A stretch of 64,000 nt of DNA from JBQTKD01 sp052389435 (lineage in GTDB: Bacteria > Actinomycetota > Actinomycetes > Sporichthyales > Sporichthyaceae), in NCBI GenBank assembly GCA_052389435.1, contig JBQTIB010000004.1:10178-74177 (forward strand). The letters are read 5' to 3'. The notes under the pieces are model-generated. The model was not told the DNA's origin. It did not search any database and saw nothing but the letters and a program-made list of their open reading frames with translations. The position numbers and the translations under genes were made by a program. This document shows, piece after piece, positions 25,926 to 35,028 of the stretch; the first letter of the stretch is position 1, and the number at the start of each line of letters is the position of its first letter.

Positions 25926-27659
25926 TCAGGCCGGCGGGGGCGAGTCGATGCCGGCTTCCTTGCGCTGCGCGGGGGTGATCGGGGTCGGAGCGCCGGTGAG
26001 CGGGTCCCCGCCCGAGGCCGTCTTCGGGAACGCGATGACGTCGCGGATCGACTCCGATCCGGTCAGCAGCGCGCAGACCCGGTCCAGGCCCAGGGCGATG
26101 CCGCCGTGCGGGGGCGGGCCGTAGGCGAAGGCCTCGAGCAGGAAGCCGAACTGGTCGGCCGCCTGTTCCTTCGTCAGCCCGATCGCGTCGAACACGCGGG
26201 CCTGCAGGTCGCTGCGGTGGATACGGATCGACCCGCCGCCGATCTCGGTGCCGTTCAGCACGATGTCGTAGGCGTCCGAGAGCGCGCTCTCCGGCTCGGA
26301 GTCGAAGGTGTCGACGAACTCCGGGGTCGGGGAGGTGAAGGGGTGGTGCACCGCGGTCCAGCCGCCGTGGCTGTTCTTCTCGAACATCGGCGCGTCCACG
26401 ACCCAGAGGAACTCCCAGCGCCCCTCGGGGATCAGGTTGCAGCGCTTGCCGATCTCCAGGCGCGCGGCACCGAGCAGGGAGAGGGTCGCCCCGCGTTCGC
26501 CGGCGCCGAGGAAGATGCAGTCCCCCGGCTGGGCGCCGGCCGCAGCGGCCAGGCCCGCGCGTTCGGCGTCGGACAGGTTCTTCGCGACGCCCGCCAGCGT
26601 CCCGTCCTGACCCACCGTCACGTACGCGAGGCCCTTGGCGCCGCGGGCCTTGGCCCAGTCCTGCCAGCCGTCGAGCTCGCGGCGGGTCTGCGACGCGCCA
26701 CCGGGCATGACGACGGCACCGACGTAGGGGGCTTGGAAGACGCGGAACTCCGTCGCGGCAAAGAACGAGGTGAGGTCGACGAGTTCCTGACCGAACCGCA
26801 GATCCGGCTTGTCCGAACCGAACCGGGTCTCGGCCTCGTGCCAGGTCATCCGCGGAATCGGATGCGGAATCTCGTGCCCGGCCACCTCCGACCACACCCG
26901 GCGCAGCACCTTCTCCATCAGCTCGATCACGTCGTCCTGCGTGCAGAAGGACATCTCGACGTCGAGCTGGGTGAACTCGGGCTGGCGGTCCGCCCGGAAG
27001 TCCTCGTCCCGGAAGCAGCGCGCGATCTGGTAGTACCGCTCCAGGCCCGCGACCATCAGCAGCTGCTTGAACAGCTGCGGAGACTGCGGCAGCGCATACC
27101 AGGAGCCCGGCTGCAGGCGCACCGGCACGAGGAAGTCCCGGGCGCCCTCGGGGGTGGACCGGGTCAGGTAGGGCGTCTCGACGTCGAGGAAGTCGGCCGC
27201 GGCCATCTCCTCGCGGATCAGGTGGGTGACCTTGGAGCGCAGGCGCAGGTTCTCGGCCATCTTCGCCCGGCGCAGGTCCAGGTACCGGTACTTCAGCCGC
27301 GCCTCTTCGCTGACCGTGCCGGCGCCGTGGTCGTCGATCGGGAACGGCAGCGGCGCGGCCTCGGACAGCACGATCACCTCGGTCGCGACGACCTCGATCT
27401 CGCCGCTGGCCAGGTTCGGGTTCGCGTTGCCGTCGGGGCGCTTCTCGACGTGGCCGGTCACCTTCAGGCAGTACTCGTTGCGCAGGCCGTGGGCGACCGC
27501 CTCGTCCCGCACGACGACCTGCACGAGGCCGGAGGCGTCGCGCAGGTCGAGGAAGGCCACCCCGCCGTGGTCGCGTCGGTGCGCGATCCAACCCGCCAGG
27601 ACGACGTTCGTCCCGGCGTCGGCGGCGCGCAGTTGAGCGGCGGTGTGCGTGCGAATCAC
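25926..27659 (-). CDS. aspS: Aspartate--tRNA ligase
   Basis: A 577-residue class IIb synthetase. GTG at 27659 has a strong GAAGGAG about nine bases upstream. The N-terminal anticodon-binding OB fold includes VVLAGWIAHRRDHGGVAFLDLRDASG. Motif 2 is ARCFRDEDFRADRQPEFTQLDVEMSF, and motif 3 is GGIALGLDRVCALLTG. The bacterial GAD insertion (about 290-420) is present. Bacteria lacking AsnRS use a relaxed enzyme that also charges tRNA-Asn for later amidation; whether that applies here cannot be told. The metallo-hydrolase gene ends downstream of the start region in the same direction, 15 bases upstream of aspS, suggesting one transcript. Confidence 0.97.
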   Translation of the reverse strand: MIRTHTAAQLRAADAGTNVVLAGWIAHRRDHGGVAFLDLRDASGLVQVVVRDEAVAHGLRNEYCLKVTGHVEKRPDGNANPNLASGEIEVVATEVIVLSEAAPLPFPIDDHGAGTVSEEARLKYRYLDLRRAKMAENLRLRSKVTHLIREEMAAADFLDVETPYLTRSTPEGARDFLVPVRLQPGSWYALPQSPQLFKQLLMVAGLERYYQIARCFRDEDFRADRQPEFTQLDVEMSFCTQDDVIELMEKVLRRVWSEVAGHEIPHPIPRMTWHEAETRFGSDKPDLRFGQELVDLTSFFAATEFRVFQAPYVGAVVMPGGASQTRRELDGWQDWAKARGAKGLAYVTVGQDGTLAGVAKNLSDAERAGLAAAAGAQPGDCIFLGAGERGATLSLLGAARLEIGKRCNLIPEGRWEFLWVVDAPMFEKNSHGGWTAVHHPFTSPTPEFVDTFDSEPESALSDAYDIVLNGTEIGGGSIRIHRSDLQARVFDAIGLTKEQAADQFGFLLEAFAYGPPPHGGIALGLDRVCALLTGSESIRDVIAFPKTASGGDPLTGAPTPITPAQRKEAGIDSPPPA

Positions 27660-27674
27660 GTTCGAATACTCCTT

Positions 27675-28373
27675 CTACAGACCGCGGTGCGGCCCGGCGA
27701 GCGGTGCGGCCTCGGCGAGGTAGGGATTGGTGGCGCGCTCGGCCCCGATGGTCGTCTCCCCGCCGTGGCCGGGCAACACGTAGGTGTTGTCGGGCAGCGG
27801 GAGGACCTTGGTGGCCAGGCTGTTCAGCATCTGTTCGTAGCTGCCGCCGGGGAGGTCGGTGCGCCCGATCGACCCCTGGAACAGCACGTCGCCGGAGATC
27901 AGCAGCTGCTGCGGCTCGTCGACGGGGATGTCGAGGCGGAACATCACCGAACCGGGGGTGTGCCCGGGGGCGTGGTCGACGGTGAACCGCAGCCCGGCGA
28001 GCTCGACGACGGCGTTGTCCTCGAGCAGCCTGACGTCGTCGGGCTCGGTCCAGTCCAGCTTCCCGCCGAACATGGCCATGCTGCCCGGACCGAAGCCCTT
28101 GGACGGGTCGACGAGCAGTTCGCGGTCTCCCGGGTGGATCCAGGCCGCGATGCCGCGCGCCCCGCACACCGGGGTGACCGAGGCGATGTGGTCGATGTGC
28201 CCGTGCGTCAGCACGACGGCGACCGGCTGCAGGTTGTGCTCGCGCAACGTCTGATCGAGCTGCTCGACCACGTCGATTCCCGGGTCGACGACCACGCACT
28301 GCTCTCCCGGCGCGGTGGCCAGGACGTAGCAGTTGGTGCCGAAAGCGGCAGCGGGAAAACCGGCGACGAACAC
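27675..28373 (-). CDS. Metallo-beta-lactamase-fold hydrolase (glyoxalase II-like)
   Basis: A 232-residue cytoplasmic hydrolase binding two metals. The signature THGHIDHI supplies His57, His59, Asp61 and His62; later ligands lie in FTVDHAPGHTPGSVMF and LPGHGGETTIG. The short substrate-binding C-terminus and size match the 'MBL fold hydrolase' group next to aspS/hisS and cyclophilin genes in many actinobacteria, related to glyoxalase II (hydroxyacyl-thiol hydrolysis). It precedes aspS by 15 bases on the same strand and is divergent from the cyclophilin gene. The exact substrate is not established. Confidence 0.9.
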   Translation of the reverse strand: MFVAGFPAAAFGTNCYVLATAPGEQCVVVDPGIDVVEQLDQTLREHNLQPVAVVLTHGHIDHIASVTPVCGARGIAAWIHPGDRELLVDPSKGFGPGSMAMFGGKLDWTEPDDVRLLEDNAVVELAGLRFTVDHAPGHTPGSVMFRLDIPVDEPQQLLISGDVLFQGSIGRTDLPGGSYEQMLNSLATKVLPLPDNTYVLPGHGGETTIGAERATNPYLAEAAPLAGPHRGL

Positions 28374-28439
28374 CCAGGGAGCCTATCGAGCCGCCACCCA
28401 GTCCCCGATCGCACGCGACGAGCGTCGGAACCGTTATCT

Positions 28440-28458
28440 GCGCGCAGCAATTGCGCGC
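28440..28458. promoter_or_regulatory. Palindrome in a divergent promoter region
   Basis: GCGCGCA (28440-28446) and TGCGCGC (28452-28458) form a 7-bp inverted repeat about GCAAT. It lies in the 191-base space between the metallo-hydrolase and cyclophilin genes, which must hold both promoters. It may be an operator or a chance GC palindrome. Confidence 0.35.
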
Positions 28459-28564
28459 GAAGTTGGTCCAGGTCACATCGGTAAGGTGAGCCTGCGGCAG
28501 TACGCCGCCGCGCCGGGCCAACTGTCGACGATTGGCGCCCGGGGATTGATGCGAGGGAGAACGC

Positions 28565-29518
28565 GTGGCAGGGCAGGGCAAAGAGACCAGCGCCGAACGC
28601 CGCAAGGCGAAGGCAGCCGAGGCGAGAGCCAAGGCGCAGGCCGAATCGCGCAAGCGCCGGATCCAGGTCCTCGCGGGTGGGCTCGCGGTCGCGTTGGTCG
28701 CCGGTGGCGTGTTCGCCGGTGTGGCGGCCCTGACCGGGGACGACGACTCGGACACCGCCTCGCAGGACCCGGCGCCCAGCGCCACGCCCAGCGCGCAGCC
28801 GTCGGCAGACCAGAGCGGGGTGCCCGCCGGCAAGATCCGCTGCCTGTACCTGGAGAACGCGAACGGCACGAAGGCCGCCGACGTCGGCCGGCCGCCGGAG
28901 ATCGCAGACGCCAAGGGCACCGTCAAGGTTGCGATGACCCTGAACAAGAAGCCGTTGGAACTCGAACTGGACCGCTCCGCGGCGCCGTGCACGGTGAACT
29001 CCTTCGTGTTCCTGGCGAAGAAGAAGTACTTCGACGACACCCCGTGCCACCGCCTGCTCGACGAGTCCCAGGCCGGCGTCACCAACGCCGTGCTCCAGTG
29101 CGGCGACCCGACGGGGACCGGCACCGGCGGCCCCGGGTACAAGTACGCGGACGAGAACCTGTCCGGCGCCAAGTACGCCAAGGGCGTGATCGCGATGGCG
29201 AACGCCGGCCCGAACACCAACGGCAGCCAGTTCTTCATGATGTTCAAGGACTCGGACTTCTCGCCCAGCTACACCCCGTTCGGCAAGATCCTCTCCGGGG
29301 TGGACGTGATCGCGAAGATCGCCGAGGGCGGCCGCTCCGCCAACCCGCAGAGCGGAGCGGACGACGTCCCGAAGACCAAGACCACGATCAACAAGATCAC
29401 GGTCGAGGGGGGCGACGACGACTCGACCAGCACGGCGAAGCCGAGCGCAAGCGCGAAGCCGACGAGCACCGAGTCGCCGAGCACTACCCCCTCGTCAACC
29501 AGCACCGCCAAGCCGTAG
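28565..29518 (+). CDS. Membrane-anchored cyclophilin-type peptidyl-prolyl isomerase
   Basis: 317 residues; GTG at 28565 with GAGGGAG upstream. A charged cytoplasmic N-terminus (AERRKAKAAEARAKAQAESRKRR) precedes one membrane helix (VLAGGLAVALVAGGVFAGVAAL), so the enzyme faces outward. A Ser/Ala/Pro linker follows, then the cyclophilin domain: VNSFVFLAKKKYFDDTPCHRLL, QCGDPTGTGTGGPGYKY, and IAMANAGPNTNGSQFFMMF, with the catalytic Arg in CHRLL. The tail after residue 285 is Ser/Thr/Ala-rich and probably wall-spanning. It would speed proline isomerisation in exported proteins. A related secreted enzyme is encoded at 58291. Confidence 0.93.
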   Translation: MAGQGKETSAERRKAKAAEARAKAQAESRKRRIQVLAGGLAVALVAGGVFAGVAALTGDDDSDTASQDPAPSATPSAQPSADQSGVPAGKIRCLYLENANGTKAADVGRPPEIADAKGTVKVAMTLNKKPLELELDRSAAPCTVNSFVFLAKKKYFDDTPCHRLLDESQAGVTNAVLQCGDPTGTGTGGPGYKYADENLSGAKYAKGVIAMANAGPNTNGSQFFMMFKDSDFSPSYTPFGKILSGVDVIAKIAEGGRSANPQSGADDVPKTKTTINKITVEGGDDDSTSTAKPSASAKPTSTESPSTTPSSTSTAKP

Positions 29519-29553
29519 AAACGACCCCGTCACACGGGTTGCCGGAGAAGCGC

Positions 29554-30912
29554 GTGAACCAGGAAACCGGGACCGAACCCGGCGTGGAAGAGCAGTCGAC
29601 CCTCGTGCCGGCGGCATCGATCGAACCCGAAGCCGCCGAGCCGCTGCCGATCGAGGCCGCGGCCGAGCAGGCGGTCGCCGAACAGGCGACGGTCGGCGAG
29701 GCGGTACCCGCCGAACCGGTAGCGGTCGAACCGGCGGCAGTCGAACCGGCGGCAGTCGAACCGGTGACTCTCGCCGAGGACCCGACCCCGCCGGACGTGC
29801 CCCCGACGGAGGTGGCGCCGGCTGCGCCCGCCGACGCGGCACCGTCCGAGGCGGCACCGTCCGAGGCGGCACCGTCCGACGCGCCCGCTCCCGAGCAGGA
29901 CGCGCCCGCCGAGATCCCCACGCCGGCGGACACCGCCGAGGTCCTGCGGGCCCGTTTCGACGCAGCCGCGGGCGAGTTGGGCACGCTGGCCGGGCGCATT
30001 GCGGCCGACGAACTTCCGTTCAAGGCCGCGAACGCCGAACTCGACCGCATCAAGACCGTCGCCGCCGCGGGCGGGACCGTGCCCGAGACGCTGAAGCCGC
30101 ACCTGGACGCCGTCGAGGCACTGCTCGCCGAGAAGGCCGCGGCGGCGCGCGCCGCGCGGGCCGAGGCGACCGCCGCAGCACGGGCGATCAAGGACCGGAT
30201 CGTCGCGGAGGCCGAAGAACTGGCGGGCGGCGAGCAGTGGCGGGTCGGCGGCCAGCGGCTGACCGAACTCCTCGAGGAGTGGAAGGCCTGCGCCCGTCTG
30301 GACCGCAAGTCCGACGACGTGCTGTGGAAGCGCTTCTCCTCCGCCCGTTCGACCTTCACCAAGCGCCGCAAGGCGCACTACGCAACGCTCACCGCCGAGC
30401 GCGACGGGGTGAAGTCCACGAAGCAGTCGCTCGTCGAACAGGCCGAGGCGCTGGCCGACTCGACGCAGTGGGCCGCCACCGCGGCGCGCTTCCGGGACCT
30501 CATGACGGAGTGGAAGGGCGCAGGGCGCGCGGGCAAGGAGATCGACGACGAACTGTGGGAGCGCTTCCGCGCCGCCCAGGACGCCTTCTTCACCGCCCGC
30601 AAGAACGCCGCGCCTGCTCCCCCGCGTCGCGAGGCGGGCGGCGGTGCAGGCCCCCGCGGGCCGCGCCCAGACCGGGACCGTCGCCCGGCGGCCGTTCAGG
30701 CACCGCAGCCGTCGCGTACCAACCCGGCCGCGATCGCCCGGGCGCAGGAGACCGTCGAGAAGTTGCGCGCGCTGATCGAGTCGTTCGAGACCAAGGCGGC
30801 CAAGGCCAGTGCCGCCGGCGACGCGAAGGCCGCCGCCACCCACAAGGAGGCCGCGGAGGCCCGTCGCGAGTGGCTGGTCGAGGCGGAGAAAACCCTCGCA
30901 GAGCTCTCCTAG
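29554..30912 (+). CDS. DUF349 domain protein with acidic Ala/Pro/Glu-rich N-terminus
   Basis: 452 residues from GTG at 29554 (CGGAGAAG upstream). The first 120 or so residues are low complexity, with repeats of EPAAVEPAA and three copies of APSEA encoded by 15-base tandem repeats. The rest consists of DUF349 helical repeats: LTELLEEWKACARLDRKSDDVLWKRFSSAR and FRDLMTEWKGAGRAGKEIDDELWERFRAAQD are two clear units with the WK and LW-RF marks. The last 65 residues form a coiled coil (ETVEKLRALIESFETKAAKA). It follows the cyclophilin gene in the same direction and is convergent with rel. Function unknown; the family is widespread in actinobacteria at this locus. Confidence 0.9.
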   Translation: MNQETGTEPGVEEQSTLVPAASIEPEAAEPLPIEAAAEQAVAEQATVGEAVPAEPVAVEPAAVEPAAVEPVTLAEDPTPPDVPPTEVAPAAPADAAPSEAAPSEAAPSDAPAPEQDAPAEIPTPADTAEVLRARFDAAAGELGTLAGRIAADELPFKAANAELDRIKTVAAAGGTVPETLKPHLDAVEALLAEKAAAARAARAEATAAARAIKDRIVAEAEELAGGEQWRVGGQRLTELLEEWKACARLDRKSDDVLWKRFSSARSTFTKRRKAHYATLTAERDGVKSTKQSLVEQAEALADSTQWAATAARFRDLMTEWKGAGRAGKEIDDELWERFRAAQDAFFTARKNAAPAPPRREAGGGAGPRGPRPDRDRRPAAVQAPQPSRTNPAAIARAQETVEKLRALIESFETKAAKASAAGDAKAAATHKEAAEARREWLVEAEKTLAELS

Positions 30913-30955
30913 CCCGCCCAGCGCGTGCAGGAAGTGCCTGTTTTCGGCGGAGCGC

Positions 30956-33316
30956 TCAGCGTTTGGCGCGGGGCTTGAGGTTCGCCTCGGGGCCCGCGCC
31001 GGTGGTGCGGTAGGCGTCGAAGACCCCGGGCACGTTGCGGACGTGCTTGAGCACGTGGACGAGGTGCTTGGGGTCGGCCATCTCGAAGGTGAAACGGCTG
31101 ATCGCGGTGCGGTCGCGCATCGTGGCGACCGTCGCGGACAGGATGTTCACGTGCTGGTCGGAGAGAACCCGCGTCACGTCGGCTAGCAGGCCCGAACGGT
31201 CGAGCGCCTCGACCTGGATCGCGACCAGGAACACCGAAGACTTCGTCGGCGCCCACTCGACGTCGAGGACGCGTTCCTTCTGCCCGGTCAGCGACCCGGC
31301 GTTCGTGCAGTCCTTGCGGTGTACCGAGACGCCGTTGCCGCGGGTGACGAAGCCGAGGATCTTGTCCCCGGGCACCGGGGTGCAGCAGCGGGCGAGTTTG
31401 ACCCAGACGTCGTCGACGCCCTTGACCGTGACGCCCGGGTCGCCGTGCGGCTGGAAGCGGCTCGTGCGGGTCGGGGTGACGGTCTCGGCGACGTCCTCGG
31501 TGGTGGAGTCCGTGCCGCCGAGCGAGGCCAGCAGCCGCGAGATGACGTTCTGCGCGGACGCGTGCCGTTCGCCGACCGCGGCGTAGAGCGCGGTGATGTC
31601 CGGCAGGCGCATCTCGTGCGCGATCGTCGTGAGCGACTCCGAGGTCAGCAGGCGCTGGATCGGCAGGCCCTGCTTGCGCATCGCGCGGGCGATTTCCTCC
31701 TTGCCCCGCTCGACGGCCTCCTCGCGGCGCTCCTTGGAGAAGAACTGCTTGATCTTGTTCCGCGCCCGGGGGCTGGCGACGAACTCCAGCCAGTCCCGGC
31801 TCGGTCCGGAGCCCGGTCCCCCGCCCTTGGCGGTGAGGATCTCGACGGCGTCGCCGTTGTTGAGCGTGGACTCCAGCGGCACGAGGCGGCCGTTGACCCG
31901 GGCGCCGATGCAACGGTGCCCGACCTCGGTGTGCACCGCGTAGGCGAGGTCGACGGGGGTGGACTTGTCGGGCAGGCCGATGACGTCGCCGCCGGGGGTG
32001 AAGACGTAGACCTCGGCACCGGCGAGGTCGAAGCGCAGCGACTCGAGGAACTCCGCCGGGTCGGCCGTCTCCTGCTGCCAGTCCAGGAGTTGGCGCAGCC
32101 ACGGCATGTCGTCGGAGACGCCCTTTTCGCCCGCGAGCGTCGGGCCGGGCACGGGTGGGCCGCCGGAGCCGTTGACCTCGGCCTTGTACTTCCAGTGCGC
32201 GGCGACGCCGTACTCGGCGCGACGGTGCATGGAGTTGGTGCGGATCTGGATCTCCACCGGCTTGCCCTCGGGCCCGATCACGGTGGTGTGCAGCGACTGG
32301 TACAGGTTGAACTTCGGCTTGGCGATGTAGTCCTTGAACCGGCCCGGCACCGGGTTCCAGTGCTGGTGGACGACGCCGAGGGTGGCGTAGCAGTCCCGGG
32401 TGGACTCGACCAGGACGCGGATACCGACGAGGTCGTAGATGTCGGCGATCTCGTGGCCGCGGACGATCATCTTCTGGTAGATCGAGTAGTAGTGCTTGGG
32501 ACGCCCGGTGACCGCGGCCTTGATGCGCGCGGCTCGCAGGTCCGCCCCGACGTCCTCGACGACCTTGGAGATGTACTCGTCGCGCGAGGGCGCGCGATCG
32601 GCGACCAGGCGCACGATCTCGTCGTACATCTTCGGATACAGCGTCGCGAAGGAGAGGTCCTCGAGCTCCCACTTGATGGTGTTCATGCCGAGGCGGTGCG
32701 CGAGCGGGGCGTAGATCTCGAGGGTCTCGCGGGAGATGCGGTCCTGCTTGGCCGGGGGCATGTACCGCAGGGTGCGCATGTTGTGGAGGCGGTCGGCGAG
32801 CTTGATGACCAGGACCCGGATGTCGCGGGCCATCGCGATGACCATCTTGCGGACGGTCTCGGCCTGCGCCGCGTCGCCGTAGTGGACCTTGTCCAGCTTG
32901 GTGACGCCGTCGACGAGACCGGCGATCTCCGCGCCGAAGTCCGCCGTGATCGACTCGATCGTGTAGTCGGTGTCCTCGACCGTGTCGTGCAGCAGGGCCG
33001 CGCACAGCGTCGGCGGCTCCATGCCGAGGTCGGCCAGGATGGTCGCGACGGCGAGCGGGTGGGTGATGTAGGGCTCGCCGCTGCGCCGCTTCTGCCCGCG
33101 GTGGCACTCCTCGGCGGTCTCGTAGGCCCGCTCGATCAGGCGCAGATCCGCCTTCGGGTGGGTCTGACGCACGGCGCGGTTGAGTTGTTCGAGCACCGGG
33201 TTGACGGTGCTGGGCCGCTGCCCGGCCATCCGGGCGAGCCGGGCGCGGACACGGCGGGCGGCGCCTTGGCCGGTGGGCTCGGGCGCAGCCGTACCCTCGA
33301 CGACCTGGTCGGTCAT
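30956..33316 (-). CDS. rel: Bifunctional (p)ppGpp synthetase/hydrolase (Rel)
   Basis: A 786-residue stringent-response enzyme that makes and degrades (p)ppGpp. ATG at 33316; the frame is open far upstream but conserved sequence starts here. The hydrolase domain has RRSGEPYITHPLAVA and HDTVED (His110, Asp111), with VTKLDKV. The synthetase domain has DLVGIRVLVESTRDCYATLG and GRFKDYIAKPKFNLYQSLHTTV. A TGS domain (VYVFTPGGDVIGLPDKST) and a C-terminal ACT domain (IQVEALDRSGLLADVTRVL) complete it. Both active sites look intact. It is followed upstream by apt, then secF-secD, a conserved order. The ribosome site is weak. Confidence 0.96.
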   Translation of the reverse strand: MTDQVVEGTAAPEPTGQGAARRVRARLARMAGQRPSTVNPVLEQLNRAVRQTHPKADLRLIERAYETAEECHRGQKRRSGEPYITHPLAVATILADLGMEPPTLCAALLHDTVEDTDYTIESITADFGAEIAGLVDGVTKLDKVHYGDAAQAETVRKMVIAMARDIRVLVIKLADRLHNMRTLRYMPPAKQDRISRETLEIYAPLAHRLGMNTIKWELEDLSFATLYPKMYDEIVRLVADRAPSRDEYISKVVEDVGADLRAARIKAAVTGRPKHYYSIYQKMIVRGHEIADIYDLVGIRVLVESTRDCYATLGVVHQHWNPVPGRFKDYIAKPKFNLYQSLHTTVIGPEGKPVEIQIRTNSMHRRAEYGVAAHWKYKAEVNGSGGPPVPGPTLAGEKGVSDDMPWLRQLLDWQQETADPAEFLESLRFDLAGAEVYVFTPGGDVIGLPDKSTPVDLAYAVHTEVGHRCIGARVNGRLVPLESTLNNGDAVEILTAKGGGPGSGPSRDWLEFVASPRARNKIKQFFSKERREEAVERGKEEIARAMRKQGLPIQRLLTSESLTTIAHEMRLPDITALYAAVGERHASAQNVISRLLASLGGTDSTTEDVAETVTPTRTSRFQPHGDPGVTVKGVDDVWVKLARCCTPVPGDKILGFVTRGNGVSVHRKDCTNAGSLTGQKERVLDVEWAPTKSSVFLVAIQVEALDRSGLLADVTRVLSDQHVNILSATVATMRDRTAISRFTFEMADPKHLVHVLKHVRNVPGVFDAYRTTGAGPEANLKPRAKR

Positions 33317-33372
33317 CGGGTCAAGCCGGCGTCGGCGCGCATGACCGTCATGGTAGCCGGCCCCCGAATGCG

Positions 33373-33891
33373 CTAGGAGGAAAGCAGCGCACGGACCGGA
33401 AGCGGCTCGAGGTTCGCCCGGCCCGGCAGCCCGGCGATCTCCAGCAGGACGGCCGCGGCGACGGGCTCGGCGCCGGCCGCGCGGACCAGCTCCGCCGCGG
33501 CGGCGAGGGTGCCGCCGGTGGCCAGGACGTCGTCGAGGAGCAGAACCCGCTGGCCGGGCGAGAGCGCGTCGAGGTGCATGTGCAGGACCGCTTCGCCGTA
33601 TTCGAGGGCGTAGGCGACGGAGCGGGTCGCGAAGGGCAGCTTGCCGGGCTTGCGCACCGGGACGAAGCCGACCCCCAGCGCCAGGGCCACCGGGGCCCCG
33701 AGGATGAACCCTCGGGCCTCGACCGCGACCACCGCGTCCACCGTCAGGTCCCGGCAGACCTCGGCGAGCTCGGCGCACAGCGCGGCGAAGGCCGCTCCGT
33801 CGCCGAGCACCGGTGCGATGTCCCGGAACAGGATCCCCGGACTCGGGAAGTCCGGGACGTCCCGAACCAGATCGCGCCAGTTCGCCGTCAC
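33373..33891 (-). CDS. apt: Adenine phosphoribosyltransferase
   Basis: A 172-residue salvage enzyme that joins adenine and PRPP to form AMP. GTG at 33891 follows the secF stop with no gap. The N-terminus RDVPDFPSPGILFRDIAPVL is the family start. VVAVEARGFILGAPVALALG is the flexible-loop and dimer region, and the PRPP-binding motif is VLLLDDVLATGGT (116-128). It lies between rel and secF on the minus strand, the standard actinobacterial order, and is probably on the secDF transcript. Nothing unusual. Confidence 0.95.
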   Translation of the reverse strand: MTANWRDLVRDVPDFPSPGILFRDIAPVLGDGAAFAALCAELAEVCRDLTVDAVVAVEARGFILGAPVALALGVGFVPVRKPGKLPFATRSVAYALEYGEAVLHMHLDALSPGQRVLLLDDVLATGGTLAAAAELVRAAGAEPVAAAVLLEIAGLPGRANLEPLPVRALLSS

Positions 33892-35025
33892 CTAGATCTG
33901 GGGCCCCTTGCGCTGGCGGTCTTCGCGGGAACCGCCCTTCTTCGGCTGCACCCGCTCCCCCGGCGACGCCGCACGCGGCGCCTCGGCACGGGCCGCGCTC
34001 GCCTTGGCGAACTCGACCTGCCCGTCGTCCGCGGCAGCCGAGTCCTCGCTCTTGCGGGCCTCGGAGGTCTGGCGAGCCGCCACGCGCTTGTTGTGCGCCT
34101 GCGTCTCCGGGTCGCGCTCGCTGAGGGTCACCACCACGGGAACCGCCAGACACATCGAGGAGTAGGAGCCGACGGCCATGCCGATGAACAGCACGAGCGC
34201 GAGGTCCTTGAGCACACCGGCCCCGAGCAGACCCGCACCCACGAACAGCAGCGCGGCGACGGGCAGCAGACCGATGACGCTGGTGTTGATGGACCGGACC
34301 AGGGTCTGGTTGACCGCGAGGTTGCACGCGTCGGCGTAGGTCTGGCGGCTACTCGAGCGCAGGTTGGCGGTGTTCTCGCGGACCTTGTCGAAGACCACGA
34401 CCGTGTCGTAGATCGAATAGCCCAAAATCGTGAGCAGGCCGATCACGGTCGCGGGCGTGACTTGGAATCCGACGATCGCGTAGATGCCGATCGTGGCCAC
34501 GACGTCGTGCAGCAGCGCAACCATCGCGCCCACGGCCAGGCGCCACTCGAAGACGATCACGAGGTAGAACGCGAGCAGGACCAGGAAGATGATCAAACTC
34601 TGGACGGCCTTGTTGGTGACGTCGCCACCCCAACTCGGTCCGACGACCTGGGTGGTGATCTCCTCGGCCGGGATGCCGAGTTCCTTGGCCATCGCCTGCC
34701 GGATCTCGTTGGCCTTCGCCGGGGTGAGTTCTTCGGTCTCGGCGCGGACGCCGTCGGTGCCCACCTTCTGCACCGTGGGACCTTCGACTCCCGCACCCTC
34801 GAGAACCTTGCGCACCTCCGGCACCGAGATTCCGCCGCCGCGGGCCTCGAAGACGGCGCCGCCCTCGAACTCGACACCGAGGTCGAGTCCCCGCGTCGCC
34901 ACGCCGGCGGCGGAGACGATGATCAGGATGAGGCTGAAGGCGTAGAGGCGGCGGCGCAGGCGAACGAAGGGGATGGACTTCTTCCCCGTCTGCAGCGCGT
35001 GGCCGAGATCGGCAATCCGGGACAC
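33892..35025 (-). CDS. secF: Protein translocase subunit SecF
   Basis: 377 residues. SecF pairs with SecD and uses the proton gradient to help SecYEG-exported chains leave the membrane. The N-terminal helix (RRRLYAFSLILIIVSAAGVAT) is followed by DLGVEFEGGAVFEAR, the family P1 lead. Five more helices are grouped in the C-terminal half, with TILGYSIYDTVVVFDKVREN, the signature for proton passage. An unusually long C-terminal cytoplasmic tail of about 100 charged residues is seen, as in other actinobacteria. GTG at 35025 is 3 bases after the secD stop. Confidence 0.96.
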   Translation of the reverse strand: MSRIADLGHALQTGKKSIPFVRLRRRLYAFSLILIIVSAAGVATRGLDLGVEFEGGAVFEARGGGISVPEVRKVLEGAGVEGPTVQKVGTDGVRAETEELTPAKANEIRQAMAKELGIPAEEITTQVVGPSWGGDVTNKAVQSLIIFLVLLAFYLVIVFEWRLAVGAMVALLHDVVATIGIYAIVGFQVTPATVIGLLTILGYSIYDTVVVFDKVRENTANLRSSSRQTYADACNLAVNQTLVRSINTSVIGLLPVAALLFVGAGLLGAGVLKDLALVLFIGMAVGSYSSMCLAVPVVVTLSERDPETQAHNKRVAARQTSEARKSEDSAAADDGQVEFAKASAARAEAPRAASPGERVQPKKGGSREDRQRKGPQI

Positions 35026-35028
35026 GGG